64,000 nucleotides of DNA from Sphingobium sp. D43FB (GTDB taxonomy: Bacteria; Pseudomonadota; Alphaproteobacteria; Sphingomonadales; Sphingomonadaceae). Where the stretch lies: positions 1 through 64,000 of the forward strand of contig NZ_NMUA01000010.1 in NCBI RefSeq assembly GCF_002312805.1. The letters are read 5' to 3'. Shown one piece after another: positions 33,780 to 42,522 of the stretch. A program made the translations under genes and the position numbers. The notes beneath the pieces were generated by a model. It did not search any database, was not told where the DNA came from, and worked only from the letters and a program-made list of their open reading frames with translations. The first letter of the stretch is position 1. Every line of letters begins with the position of its first letter.

Positions 33780-36365
33780 ATGACTTTTCGGCTTGCGCTG
33801 TCGTGCGCCATGTTGACGTCTGTTTCCGTTCTGGCGCTCGGCGCGCCCGATCCGGCATGCGCACAGGAAGCACCGGTCCTTTCCTTCGACATTCCCGCCC
33901 AGCCATTGGACATCACGCTACGCGACATCGCCCGCACGTCGGGCACGGACATATTATTTGAGCGATCCGATGTCGGTGCGCTCAAGGCACCCGCGATCCG
34001 GGGCACCATGCCCGCCGAAGCGGCGCTAGACCTGGCCGTGCGCGACGTGCCCATCACGATCGAGCGTCGCGATGGCAATATTTACGTCCGGGGATCTGGG
34101 AGTCGCGCGGCAGAGACTGTCGATGGCGGCGACGCCATCCTTGTCACCGGTTCGCGCATTGCCGGGGCCGCTCGAACCTCCTCCGTCATTACCGTCGATG
34201 CCAAGGCGATGCGGGATGCCGGGCAACAGCAATTGGGTGATGTCGTTCGCTCCATTCCGCAAAATTTCAACGGCGGGCAAAATCCCGGTGTGATGATTGG
34301 CAGCTCCAATGAGGGCGATCAGAATGTCAATTCTGCCACGGGGGTCAACTTGCGTGGTCTTGGCGCGGATGCGACGTTGACGCTCCTCAACGGGAAACGT
34401 CTCGCCTATGACGCTGTCGGCGAGTCCGTCGACATCTCGGCCATACCGCTGGCGGCGGTCGATCGTCTCGAAATTCTTACAGATGGCGCATCGGCCATCT
34501 ATGGGTCTGATGCCGTCGCCGGTGTCGTGAACGTCATACTCCATAAGGATTTTGAGGGGCTCGCCGCCTCAGCGCGCCTCGCAGGTGCATGGGACGGCGG
34601 CAATCTCGAGCGACAGATATCGCTGGTCGGCGGGCAGCGATGGGATGCGGGCGGGTTCATGCTGGCAGCCGATTATGGCCATAACAGTGCGATTGAGGTG
34701 AAAGACCGCCCGTTTATCAGGAACATGAATGGCGGTGCGACGCTCCTACCTGCCCAGACGCACTATAATGTTTTGGCTACGGGCCATCACGACCTGCTGG
34801 ACAATCTTACATTTGATATCGACGCCCTTTATAACCGTCGGACGTCCTTTACCGGGATCGCCTTCACGCAGGAGGCAGGCTTCACGTCATCGGGATACGC
34901 GGTGGATTCACGGCTGGAGTCGTTCGCGATCTCACCGCGGCTCACCTGGCGCTTGTCTCCTGACTGGACCCTGGCCGCTTCAGCGACCTACGGACAGGAC
35001 AGCAGCAAGCTCGTGACCAGCGGCTACCAGGCCGATGCGCTGAGTTATGTGGGCTATAGTGATTATATAAATGCGCTGGCCGCAGGCGAACTCAATCTGA
35101 CAGGGGGGCTTTTCAGCCTTCCAGGAGGCGCCGCCAAGATCGCTGTTGGCGGCGGGTACAGACGGAACACTCTGAACTCGCGCCAGTGGACCGTGATGCA
35201 GGGCGCGACCCTTCCCGGCGCTGCGTTCGACGAGGCGCGCAGTTCAACCTATCTGTTTGCGGAGACGGAACTGCCGATTGTAACCGCAATGAACGCGGTC
35301 GCGGGTCTTGAAAAGCTCGTCCTGACCGGCGCCGTCCGCTATGAGCGTTACGACGAGATTGGCGACATCGCCACGCCTAAGCTCGGCCTGGTCTATGCGC
35401 CCACCGCATCAGTTGCCCTCAGAGCGAGTTGGGGCAAGTCCTTCAAGGCACCGACGCTGCGGCAGACCTTTCTCACGCAACGGGCCTATCTGGAATTGCC
35501 GAGTTCCTATGGCGCGACCGGGCTGCCAAGCGGCGCCACCGTCCTTCAACTATCGGGCGGAAGCGGCGAACTTAAACCGGAAAAGGCCGAAACATGGTCG
35601 GTCGGCGCGACGATAACGCCTGTGCGCGTGCCCGGTCTGCGGATCGAACTCAACTATTTTCACACCGACTATATCGACCGCGTGATCACCCCGTTACAGG
35701 GCCGTGCCGGGGCGCTCACCAACCCCATCTATGGCGAGTTGGTCATTGCAAATCCGACTACGGCGCAGGTTGATGCCGCATTGGCCGTCGCGAGCCAGGG
35801 GCTCCAGAACTATACCGGCATGCCCTTCAATGCAGCCAATGTCCTGTTCATCGTCGACAACAGAAACAGGAATGCTGCCCGCCAAAAGATCAGCGGCGTC
35901 GATATCACGCTGGACTATCGGCTCGAGGCCTCAGTCGGCACCTTTGGCGTCACCGGCAACCTGACCTATCTCGATAGTGCACAACAGCTTCTCCCCGGTC
36001 AGGACTTTGTCCAGTTGGCCGGCACCATCTACCGACCACCGCATTGGCGCGGCCGCGCCGGCCTGACCTTTCAGGCGGGCGCTGTCATGGCCGCCAGCTT
36101 CGTCAACTATAGCGGCGGCATCACGGATCGTCGAACGACGGACGTCTATAGCAGCGAGGGTATGACCACCGTGGATCTCAATCTGCGGTACGAGCCGAGG
36201 TCTGGCGCACTCAATGGCGCGGCAATTTCTGTATCCGTTCAGAATCTTTTCAACGCGATGCCAGACGAGGTTCGCACAAGTGCGGCCTATATTCCGCCTT
36301 ACGACTCGACCAATTACTCGATTGTCGGGCGCTCGATCGGCATCACGCTGGAGAAGCGTTGGTGA
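33780..36365 (+). CDS. TonB-dependent receptor with STN signalling domain
   Basis: Product of 861 residues. A signal peptide (MTFRLALSCAMLTSVSVLAL) is followed by an STN domain (SFDIPAQPLDITLRDIAR, FERSDVGALKAPAIRG), a plug (ILVTGSRIAGAAR, GVNLRGLGADATLTLLNGKR, DGASAIYGSDAVAGVVNVI) and a 22-stranded barrel ending EKRW, with the usual C-terminal aromatic residue. The STN domain relays binding to FecR. It is immediately followed by the isopeptidase gene, so the imported ligand is most probably the lasso peptide. Start 33780 has AAGGGG upstream. Confidence 0.93.
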   Translation: MTFRLALSCAMLTSVSVLALGAPDPACAQEAPVLSFDIPAQPLDITLRDIARTSGTDILFERSDVGALKAPAIRGTMPAEAALDLAVRDVPITIERRDGNIYVRGSGSRAAETVDGGDAILVTGSRIAGAARTSSVITVDAKAMRDAGQQQLGDVVRSIPQNFNGGQNPGVMIGSSNEGDQNVNSATGVNLRGLGADATLTLLNGKRLAYDAVGESVDISAIPLAAVDRLEILTDGASAIYGSDAVAGVVNVILHKDFEGLAASARLAGAWDGGNLERQISLVGGQRWDAGGFMLAADYGHNSAIEVKDRPFIRNMNGGATLLPAQTHYNVLATGHHDLLDNLTFDIDALYNRRTSFTGIAFTQEAGFTSSGYAVDSRLESFAISPRLTWRLSPDWTLAASATYGQDSSKLVTSGYQADALSYVGYSDYINALAAGELNLTGGLFSLPGGAAKIAVGGGYRRNTLNSRQWTVMQGATLPGAAFDEARSSTYLFAETELPIVTAMNAVAGLEKLVLTGAVRYERYDEIGDIATPKLGLVYAPTASVALRASWGKSFKAPTLRQTFLTQRAYLELPSSYGATGLPSGATVLQLSGGSGELKPEKAETWSVGATITPVRVPGLRIELNYFHTDYIDRVITPLQGRAGALTNPIYGELVIANPTTAQVDAALAVASQGLQNYTGMPFNAANVLFIVDNRNRNAARQKISGVDITLDYRLEASVGTFGVTGNLTYLDSAQQLLPGQDFVQLAGTIYRPPHWRGRAGLTFQAGAVMAASFVNYSGGITDRRTTDVYSSEGMTTVDLNLRYEPRSGALNGAAISVSVQNLFNAMPDEVRTSAAYIPPYDSTNYSIVGRSIGITLEKRW

Positions 36366-38386
36366 TCATAAGCCTTGCCGCAATGGCCCTGGGCGCAACG
36401 GTGCCAGCGCTGACCTCCGCCTGCGCCGCTACGACAGCGCCCTATGACGCGTCGACCACCCTGAACAAGGATGTTAGCGCGGAAGATATCGCCGGATTAC
36501 GGGACATCGGCGTGTCTGACTATGGTGAGACTGCTCCGGGTCTTAGCGTATCTCCCGATGGGCGATGGGTGGCGCTCCAACTCAAGAGAGCCGTGCCATC
36601 CATCAATAGCTACTGCCTGGAGATCGTTGCCGTCCCGACCGAAGGCTCCGGCCCTGTACGCGTCATCGACCAAGGGGGTACGCTTTTGCTCAGTGCCGAA
36701 CCCCGGTTCGAATATGGCCCGGTTTACACCGGTATTCCCGTCGTGGTTCGCCCGCTCTGGTCTCCAGACGGTAGCGCCATCGCCTACCTCAAGCGGGTGA
36801 ATGGACAAACCAGAGCCTGTGTCGCCTATCTGGATGGACGTGCCTCAACGCTGCTCGATCATGGCTCTGGCGACGCCGTGCGTGTTGCCTGGGGGCCAGA
36901 CTCGCGGGCGCTGGCGGTTACGGCGGTCCAACTCGCGCAACTTGAGCATGAGCGCGATATCGAAGCCTTGTCCGGATATCATCTGGACGACCGCTTTATC
37001 CCATCGTCCAGCAACCGCCCCTATCTCAAAGCTCCCTTCCCGACTGTCACGCGCAACATCGATCTTCCATCTCCCTCGGCCACGACACATAGGCTCGCGC
37101 CAGCGACCCCAGCATTTTTCGGTTGGGTTGAAATGACAGGCGACGCCGGGAAGCCACAGGATAGCGTAACAGAGCGGCTTGCTCAAAATGGGGTCATGGC
37201 ACGGTGTCGCGCCGAAGCCTGTTCGGGCAGGATCGGCAAATTATGGAAAAGCAGCGATGGAAAGGAATTCAGCTTCCTACGTCGCGAAGGGACGGCGTCG
37301 GATCAATACGCCCTCTACCACTGGCGGCGTGGCTCGGGAGAAGTCGTTCGCCGCTATCTGACCAAAGGTCTGCTACTGGATTGTCAGCCGACGGCAGGTA
37401 CAGACCTTGTCTGCGCGCATGAGGAGGCCACGCGGCCCCGGCATATCGTGAGCCTTGATCCTCGCACCGGACGGATGCTCAATCTGTACGATCCCAATCC
37501 AGAATTTGCCGTGAAGGCCTTTGGCACCGTCGAACGCCTCTACTGGAAGAACGATCGGGATATCCCGGCTTTTGCAGACCTTGTCCTACCCCCAAATCAT
37601 CATGCCGGGGAGCGTCACCCCCTTATCATTGTGTCCTACAGCAGCAGGGGCTTTCTGCGCGGCGGAACGGGCGACGAATATCCGATCCTTGCGCTGGCAG
37701 CACACGGCTACGCTGTCATGAGCTTTGACATGCCACCAGACATTGGCTCTTTTGCGAAAGGCGTGTCCGCGCCAGAGCGATCCGCCATCAATCGCAAGAA
37801 TTGGGCTAACCGTCGCAGCGTGGAATCTTCGCTTGAGCGGGGCATAAAGCTCATTGAGGAAAAGGGTGTCATCAACCCTTCGAAGATGGGAATCACAGGC
37901 TTCAGCGATGGCTCGAGCAGCCTCTGGTTCGCTCTCATCAACAGTAAGCTGTTTCAGGCAGCGGCGGTCAGCCATTGCTGTGAGGAGCCTGTTGGCTCCA
38001 TGGCGCTTGTCGGCAGCCGGACGGCCAGATATTTCGAAGAGGGCGGCTATCCTGGGATTTTGCAGGATGATCCAGCGGTCTGGGCGCCTATGTCGGTGAT
38101 GCGCAATGCCCATCGCATCGATGTTCCGGTCTTGCTGAACCTTTCCAGCGATGAATATCTTTGGTCGCTCGAGACGATACGCGCCCTGCGCTTTCATCAT
38201 CAGCTTGTGGACGCTTATGTCTTTCCCGACGAATATCATGTCAAACAGCAGCCTGCCCATCGCCTCGCTATCTATCGGCGCAATATTGCCTGGTTCGACT
38301 ATTGGCTGCGCGACATACTGCCGCCCCAACGCGACGAGCGGTCCCGGTGGCAAGAGATGCGCGGTGATGCGGGTCCATCGGGCTAG
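36362..38386 (+). CDS. Lasso peptide isopeptidase (S9-like)
   Basis: Product of about 674 residues of the prolyl oligopeptidase-like serine hydrolase fold. A signal peptide (IISLAAMALGATVPALTSACA) is followed by a beta-propeller-like region and an alpha/beta-hydrolase domain: GFSDGSS (Ser about 515), LSSDEYL (Asp about 597), EYHVKQQPAHR (His about 626). Isopeptidases of this type cleave the Gly-Asp isopeptide bond that closes the lasso ring. GTG at 36362 overlaps the TonB stop. Its 3' end shares the CTAG with the cyclase gene on the opposite strand. Periplasmic location is inferred from the signal peptide. Confidence 0.9.
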   Translation: MIISLAAMALGATVPALTSACAATTAPYDASTTLNKDVSAEDIAGLRDIGVSDYGETAPGLSVSPDGRWVALQLKRAVPSINSYCLEIVAVPTEGSGPVRVIDQGGTLLLSAEPRFEYGPVYTGIPVVVRPLWSPDGSAIAYLKRVNGQTRACVAYLDGRASTLLDHGSGDAVRVAWGPDSRALAVTAVQLAQLEHERDIEALSGYHLDDRFIPSSSNRPYLKAPFPTVTRNIDLPSPSATTHRLAPATPAFFGWVEMTGDAGKPQDSVTERLAQNGVMARCRAEACSGRIGKLWKSSDGKEFSFLRREGTASDQYALYHWRRGSGEVVRRYLTKGLLLDCQPTAGTDLVCAHEEATRPRHIVSLDPRTGRMLNLYDPNPEFAVKAFGTVERLYWKNDRDIPAFADLVLPPNHHAGERHPLIIVSYSSRGFLRGGTGDEYPILALAAHGYAVMSFDMPPDIGSFAKGVSAPERSAINRKNWANRRSVESSLERGIKLIEEKGVINPSKMGITGFSDGSSSLWFALINSKLFQAAAVSHCCEEPVGSMALVGSRTARYFEEGGYPGILQDDPAVWAPMSVMRNAHRIDVPVLLNLSSDEYLWSLETIRALRFHHQLVDAYVFPDEYHVKQQPAHRLAIYRRNIAWFDYWLRDILPPQRDERSRWQEMRGDAGPSG

Positions 38387-40107
38387 CGGCGCTTCTCAGC
38401 AACGACCGATGTGGCACGCCCATGCCAATGGGTGCACCAAGCCTCCGCATCAGCCAACTGCAATAGCCTGCGGCACTGATTGACGTCCTGCGCTAGGATA
38501 TTCGCCATCGCTGTTTCGACCGCGGGACGATCGATGATGCCTTCTCGCGCAAGATGTCCATCAAGAAGGCGTTCCTTCATTTGTGGCAAATAAGTTTGAA
38601 GCAGGAGCGCGGAGAAGCTTGCAGGACCGGGCTTTCCTCTCCGTGCCAGGATATCTTCGGGAAGACGGTGCCGGAACGCCTCGCGGGCCACGGCCCTGTT
38701 CTGTCCCCCTTGAATCCAGTGCCAGCTCTGGATCGCCAGGCAAGCCTCGAGAATCGGTTGCGCCATTAGCGGCGTGATCATCGGTGGGACATTTGTCTGG
38801 AACGGGTTCTCGATATGCTCCTGCATGCGCAAGATCATCGCGATATGGTGCGCCTTTCCAGGCAAGGCATGGGGCGGACAGTTCAGCCAGGGATGTTTGG
38901 GGGCAGCCGACGCCCGACCGGACTTCAGGAAAAGGTTCGACATCGGCCAGGCATAGCTGGTCGGCTTGCGAGCGCGCCGCCATAGCCCCATGATCGCCTC
39001 TCCCAGGGAGCACCCCGTCAGCAGGCTCACATTTTCGAAGGTGGCCAATATTTCCAGCAGCGACCTCTTCGCCTTCAGACAGTCAAGGATGGGGGTCGCC
39101 GACATTGTGAAGGAAAATATCTGGTCGCCGCCATTGCCGTTGATGAACATGTCGGCCCCTACCTCCTCTGCCGCCTTGGCGGCGAGATGGGACATGCTTT
39201 GAAATAGGGGACGACGTTTGGGATGTGGTAGATAGGGCGCCGCACAGCCCGCAACGCTGACATGATCCGTCTCATATTGCGCCTCGAGAAGGGCAAAGCC
39301 GAAATGATCGGCCACAATGGCTGCATATCGACGCTCGTCGCCGGAGGGGTCCGCTGTAGAAATGGTCAGGCAGGCCGTCTCGACATTGGCTGCGGCCAAG
39401 GCGGCCAGCACAATCGAAGAATCAAGCCCTCCTGATGCGAGGCACAAGGGCTTTCGATAGGATGACACCAGGCTTGCGACGGTCTTGCAGATGGTGGTCT
39501 CGAGCTCTTCGGCGACGCGCGCCTTGGATATCGCAGGCTGGAGATGACAATGATCCCACGGCGACCAAAAGGGATGCTCTATGGGCCTGGGGTCGGTGCA
39601 ATGCAGGTACATGCCTGGCCTGAGCTCATATATGTCTGCAAGGCAGGTCTTCTCGTCATGGAAGCCCTCGGACGCGATGTTGTCCAAGAGCATGTCCCAA
39701 CAGACTGCAAAGGAATCAGCCAGGAGATCGACATCATTGCTGACGAAAAGATGGCCCTTTTCCTGCCGATAATAGGCCGGTAGTGCGCCTGATGGGTCGC
39801 GCGCGATGATCGCGCCCCTCTGCAGGATCGCGACGTAGCTGCCCCAATAGTCTTTGGCCAATTCGCTCGGGCCAGGGCCTGTCTCTTGGCCGTGACAACG
39901 ATCGAGGTTCGCGGCGCGATAGTCCCGGTCGAACAGTTGTCCAAGCACGACGCCGGCGCCGTTCGGGAGCAGATGGCAGGGCATGTCTGTGTCGCTGCCA
40001 ACCACGATAAGGTCATTCTGGAATATGGTGGCCATGCTCCGTGCCGCCAACACTGCCAGTACCTCATCCCTGTCATGCGCCCCTGTGATCAGCAAATAGC
40101 GTTGCAT
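38383..40107 (-). CDS. Lasso peptide cyclase (asparagine-synthetase-like)
   Basis: Product of 574 residues. N-terminal glutaminase-like half without the nucleophilic Cys2 (starts MQRYLLITGAHDRDE), C-terminal synthetase half with LASGGLDSSIVL, the ATP-pyrophosphatase loop that adenylates the acidic ring residue. This is the C protein of lasso clusters, which forms the isopeptide bond. The ATG at 40107 lies two bases beyond the protease gene stop, so B and C are coupled. The true start excludes an in-frame upstream extension that overlaps B. Confidence 0.93.
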   Translation of the reverse strand: MQRYLLITGAHDRDEVLAVLAARSMATIFQNDLIVVGSDTDMPCHLLPNGAGVVLGQLFDRDYRAANLDRCHGQETGPGPSELAKDYWGSYVAILQRGAIIARDPSGALPAYYRQEKGHLFVSNDVDLLADSFAVCWDMLLDNIASEGFHDEKTCLADIYELRPGMYLHCTDPRPIEHPFWSPWDHCHLQPAISKARVAEELETTICKTVASLVSSYRKPLCLASGGLDSSIVLAALAAANVETACLTISTADPSGDERRYAAIVADHFGFALLEAQYETDHVSVAGCAAPYLPHPKRRPLFQSMSHLAAKAAEEVGADMFINGNGGDQIFSFTMSATPILDCLKAKRSLLEILATFENVSLLTGCSLGEAIMGLWRRARKPTSYAWPMSNLFLKSGRASAAPKHPWLNCPPHALPGKAHHIAMILRMQEHIENPFQTNVPPMITPLMAQPILEACLAIQSWHWIQGGQNRAVAREAFRHRLPEDILARRGKPGPASFSALLLQTYLPQMKERLLDGHLAREGIIDRPAVETAMANILAQDVNQCRRLLQLADAEAWCTHWHGRATSVVAEKRR

Positions 40108-40109
40108 GG

Positions 40110-40760
40110 TCAGGCAGCCAGGACAGGCGTGAACTGGCCCACAAACTCGTGATGGTCGTTGAGCACCGTCACGCCTCGCTGCAGCCAGCAATGGGCTTCG
40201 AAGGGGAACAGGCGTACGCCAAAGACCAATGCGGCCCGATGACCGTTTCTCTCCAGTCGGCGCCGTAAGGCGATGGAGGTCGAGAGGCACCTCCCCTGCT
40301 CCTTGAACAGACGATTGGAGGCGAGAAAGTGCGTTACCATTTCGGCAATTTCGTCATCATATTTCGGCGTACGCTCGTAGAGCGCATTTGCGTTTGCACC
40401 GTCGAGAAAGGTTGAGAGCGGGCGTGTCCGTAACGCGCCTGCGATCCACAGTCTCTCTGCTGCGGTCCACAGGGACAGGCTACCAAACGCCAGCGCGGAC
40501 GGCGTTGCCGCTAGCGACGCTGTGGCAGGCGGAACCTTGACTGCGGCAATCTTGCCGACCCCGTTGCTCTGCGTGACAATCCCGCTCTCCAAAAGCCGTT
40601 GCACGCCGGAATCGTCTCCCAGACCGTCACGTGTAAGGGCAAGAAAGACGCCATTAAGCTCTGGCGAAATGCAGAAATATCGGTCCTGTGCCGCGTCGAG
40701 AAAAACAGCGCGTTCCCCATACAGACCAAAAGAGAGATGCTCTCGCAACATAAGACCCAT
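40110..40760 (-). CDS. Lasso peptide leader protease (fused B1-B2)
   Basis: Product of 216 residues. N-terminal third resembles the PqqD-like leader-binding domain (LYGERAVFLDAAQDRYFCIS, NGVFLALTRD). C-terminal two thirds is the transglutaminase-like protease: Cys158 (GRCLSTS), His190 (EAHCWLQ), Asp202 (LNDHHEF). It binds the leader and cleaves it from the precursor. Start taken as ATG 40760 with GGGAG; a GTG at 40793 would lie within the A-B hairpin. The usual proteobacterial single-chain B protein is fused like this. Confidence 0.9.
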   Translation of the reverse strand: MGLMLREHLSFGLYGERAVFLDAAQDRYFCISPELNGVFLALTRDGLGDDSGVQRLLESGIVTQSNGVGKIAAVKVPPATASLAATPSALAFGSLSLWTAAERLWIAGALRTRPLSTFLDGANANALYERTPKYDDEIAEMVTHFLASNRLFKEQGRCLSTSIALRRRLERNGHRAALVFGVRLFPFEAHCWLQRGVTVLNDHHEFVGQFTPVLAA

Positions 40761-40781
40761 CCCCGTTCTCCCACAGCATAA

Positions 40782-40810
40782 GAGGGGGCGCACCTTGGGT
40801 ACGCCCCCTC
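40782..40810 (-). terminator. Attenuator hairpin between precursor and protease
   Basis: GAGGGGGCG at 40782-40790 pairs with CGCCCCCTC at 40802-40810, nine bp around an 11-base loop. It lies between the precursor stop and the protease start. No T-run follows, so it may stabilise the precursor mRNA or reduce read-through to B and C, giving more precursor than enzymes. Confidence 0.6.
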
Positions 40811-40816
40811 CTACGT

Positions 40817-40957
40817 TCAGTCTTCGGTGAGCCCCATGCTCCGCTGGATCTGGGGGTTGAGCGTGTCATCGTTGCCAACGCCGGCCCCTTTGGTCAGGAC
40901 CGACGCAGTGCCCAGATCGATGATGTCGCGCGTGTCGACATTGTCTTCCTTCTTCAT
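40817..40957 (-). CDS. Lasso peptide precursor (46 residues)
   Basis: Short gene, MKKEDNVDTRDIIDLG and then TASVLTKG, at the head of the B-C genes. AAGGAG precedes the ATG. Thr22 at position -2 and a Gly at core position 1 are the standard cleavage features. Predicted core is residues 24-46 (23 residues): G1-A-G-V-G-N-D7-D8, a tail T-L-N-P-Q-I-Q-R-S-M and end G-L-T-E-D. Ring closure most likely Gly1 to Asp8 (eight-residue ring), with Asp7 the alternative. The DLGTAS leader part resembles those of other sphingomonad lasso precursors, and core length matches sphingonodin-like peptides from memory. Identity with a known peptide was not checked. Confidence 0.9.
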   Translation of the reverse strand: MKKEDNVDTRDIIDLGTASVLTKGAGVGNDDTLNPQIQRSMGLTED

Positions 40958-40964
40958 CGCTTTA

Positions 40965-41000
40965 CTCCTTGCTTGCTGCCGTCGATTGAGCGGCAAGGAG
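40965..41000 (-). promoter_or_regulatory. Anti-Shine-Dalgarno leader of the lasso precursor
   Basis: The mRNA leader contains CTCCTTG (minus strand, complement of 40994-41000), exactly complementary to CAAGGAG (complement of 40965-40971), which includes the Shine-Dalgarno of the precursor. CCG/CGG pairing closes the top. Folding would hide the ribosome binding site, so translation of the precursor may be controlled by leader structure. Inference from base pairing only. Confidence 0.4.
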
Positions 41001-41040
41001 GAAGGTAAGTCCTGGCGCCTGATATATCGCAGCGCATAAG

Positions 41041-41055
41041 CCGCCGATCTGGCGG
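41041..41055. promoter_or_regulatory. Palindromic operator upstream of lasso precursor
   Basis: CCGCC-GATCT-GGCGG, 84-98 bases before the precursor start. The core CGCCGATCTGGCG is identical to the site at 42233-42247, 87-101 bases before the XRE gene. Shared sequence and spacing suggest one regulator controls both. Confidence 0.55.
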
Positions 41056-41084
41056 GATTGCTCGTGCCGACTCCGCCCGCGACG

Positions 41085-41726
41085 CTACCCCCTTAAATCA
41101 CGCGACAATCGCGACGCGATGGCTGCCTGATGAAAGACGACGGCTTGCCTCAAGCGGCGATGATGCGCGAGAATCTGTCGCGCAAGACGAGTACGATCGC
41201 GGATGACCGCGAGCTTCAGCAACGCCTGGCCTTCCTGCCTCGCCCGCCGGCTCACCAGGCACTGACCGAGTCGCAGGATATGGAGTTGATAGACCGTCCT
41301 CTCGCCCCAACCGATGATGACCTGGTTTTCTGTCGCGCGGAACAGATAGGAGAGAGCTGTTTCCAGCATGTTCGTGGCCTGGTCTGCGTCAGGTTCCCCT
41401 CCTGCATAGGCCGACGCTTTTTCAATCATCGCGTCGGGCGACAGACGCTGCAGCCCAATGATGAGAAGTTTCTGGCTGGCGTCGATGACATCCAGCATCA
41501 TCCGCTCGTCGATTACGGAGGCGTGAAAGCCACCCTGGGCCGTGCAGATCAAACCCTCGCCAACCAAACGATACATGGCTTCTCGTACCGGCGTGACGCT
41601 GGATTCCAGCCTCCTTGCAAGATCGGTTGCGGCTAATCTCGACCCCGGCTTGATCGTACCATCGAGGATATCGCATCTGATGCGCTTATATACGCGCTCA
41701 TGGGTGACCGGATCGGAGGGCGCCAT
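41085..41726 (-). CDS. GntR-family transcriptional regulator
   Basis: Product of 213 residues. N-terminal winged helix: VYKRIRCDILDGTIKPGSRLAATDLARRLESSVTPVREAMYRLVGEGLI, the FadR-subfamily GntR pattern. The C-terminal part is helical (FCD-like), which binds small effectors in relatives. It follows the XRE gene by six bases, so the two are co-transcribed, and it ends 30 bases before the palindrome at 41041-41055. A role in controlling the lasso precursor is plausible from position. Confidence 0.85.
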   Translation of the reverse strand: MAPSDPVTHERVYKRIRCDILDGTIKPGSRLAATDLARRLESSVTPVREAMYRLVGEGLICTAQGGFHASVIDERMMLDVIDASQKLLIIGLQRLSPDAMIEKASAYAGGEPDADQATNMLETALSYLFRATENQVIIGWGERTVYQLHILRLGQCLVSRRARQEGQALLKLAVIRDRTRLARQILAHHRRLRQAVVFHQAAIASRLSRDLRG

Positions 41727-41732
41727 TGCGAG

Positions 41733-42146
41733 CTAGGCTTTGTCCGGCCGCTTCGACCACCAACGTGGCGTCAACTTTGTCTGGATCCGCTTTATGTTTC
41801 TCTCGGCGATGAGATCGATGCACTCGCGCTCAAGTTCGCTGAAATCGCCATAGGATAGCTCTCGCGGAAACTCCATGTCCTGGCTGCTGAAGAGCAGTGG
41901 CAGGAAAATATGTCCCGTTGATAGCCGCAAATATTGCGCGCACACGACATGGTCGTCGAGGCGCGAGCTGGGATTACCAGCCTCAATCTCCCTTAGCCAC
42001 CGCATGCTGATACCGACCTCCCTGGCAAACTGGGACTGGGTCAGACCGCTGCGGCGGCGCGCCTGCTCGATTCGTCGGCCCGACATCTCCTTGACGAAGT
42101 CCAGGAGGGGACTTGTGGTCACAGCTGGCGCTCGTTCTGGTGACAT
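41733..42146 (-). CDS. XRE-type helix-turn-helix regulator
   Basis: Product of 137 residues. IEQARRRSGLTQSQFAREVGISMRWLREIEAGNPSSR is a Cro/CI-type HTH. C-terminal region is unrecognised, ending in KRIQTKLTPRWW. Start at 42146 with GAGG; an upstream extension without a site is rejected. It precedes the GntR gene. A palindrome 87-101 bases upstream matches one upstream of the lasso precursor, so autoregulation plus control of the lasso genes is proposed. Confidence 0.8.
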   Translation of the reverse strand: MSPERAPAVTTSPLLDFVKEMSGRRIEQARRRSGLTQSQFAREVGISMRWLREIEAGNPSSRLDDHVVCAQYLRLSTGHIFLPLLFSSQDMEFPRELSYGDFSELERECIDLIAERNIKRIQTKLTPRWWSKRPDKA

Positions 42147-42232
42147 GCGCTTTCCCTCATGGAGAACGAGCCCGCCACGGCATCCCTGTGCGCCAACTAC
42201 AGGAAAAACAAGGAAAGCTTCAATCGAAACAA

Positions 42233-42247
42233 TCGCCGATCTGGCGA
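42233..42247. promoter_or_regulatory. Palindromic operator upstream of XRE-GntR genes
   Basis: TCGCC-GATCT-GGCGA, with the same core as the site at 41041-41055, and one base from the site at 28824-28838 upstream of the MarR-like/luxR genes. Confidence 0.55.
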
Positions 42248-42336
42248 CGCCGATAGTCATTCCGCCCCCGGGAGCCGCAGGACTGACAAGCAAATCCGGA
42301 AGGACGCCACAAATAAAATCAGGCACTTGGCGGAGA

Positions 42337-42358
42337 AATCGGCAATAAAATGCCGATT
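42337..42358. promoter_or_regulatory. Palindrome upstream of the tra operon
   Basis: AATCGGCA at 42337-42344 pairs exactly with TGCCGATT at 42351-42358 around ATAAAA. Another half site (ATCGGCA) follows at about 42395. It lies between the divergent XRE gene and the first tra gene, and is AT-rich at its centre like an operator. It probably regulates entry into the tra operon. Confidence 0.5.
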
Positions 42359-42522
42359 AGGCAGTCTATTTCTCATTCAGCATTTCAATGCCCGATCGGC
42401 AGTGAAGTGCCCGCCCCGTTGCACGGCGATCTCCCATCTCGCATTCCTTTGCTGGTGAAGAGGCGGACCCAGCAGGCTCCACCCAAAGCACGACTGTCGC
42501 TCTTGAAATGAAGGGATAGACC

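Noticed and set aside
40958-41084. Second lasso precursor
   Set aside because: No second ORF with Thr at -2 and Gly1 plus acidic residue at 7-9 was found near the B-C genes.
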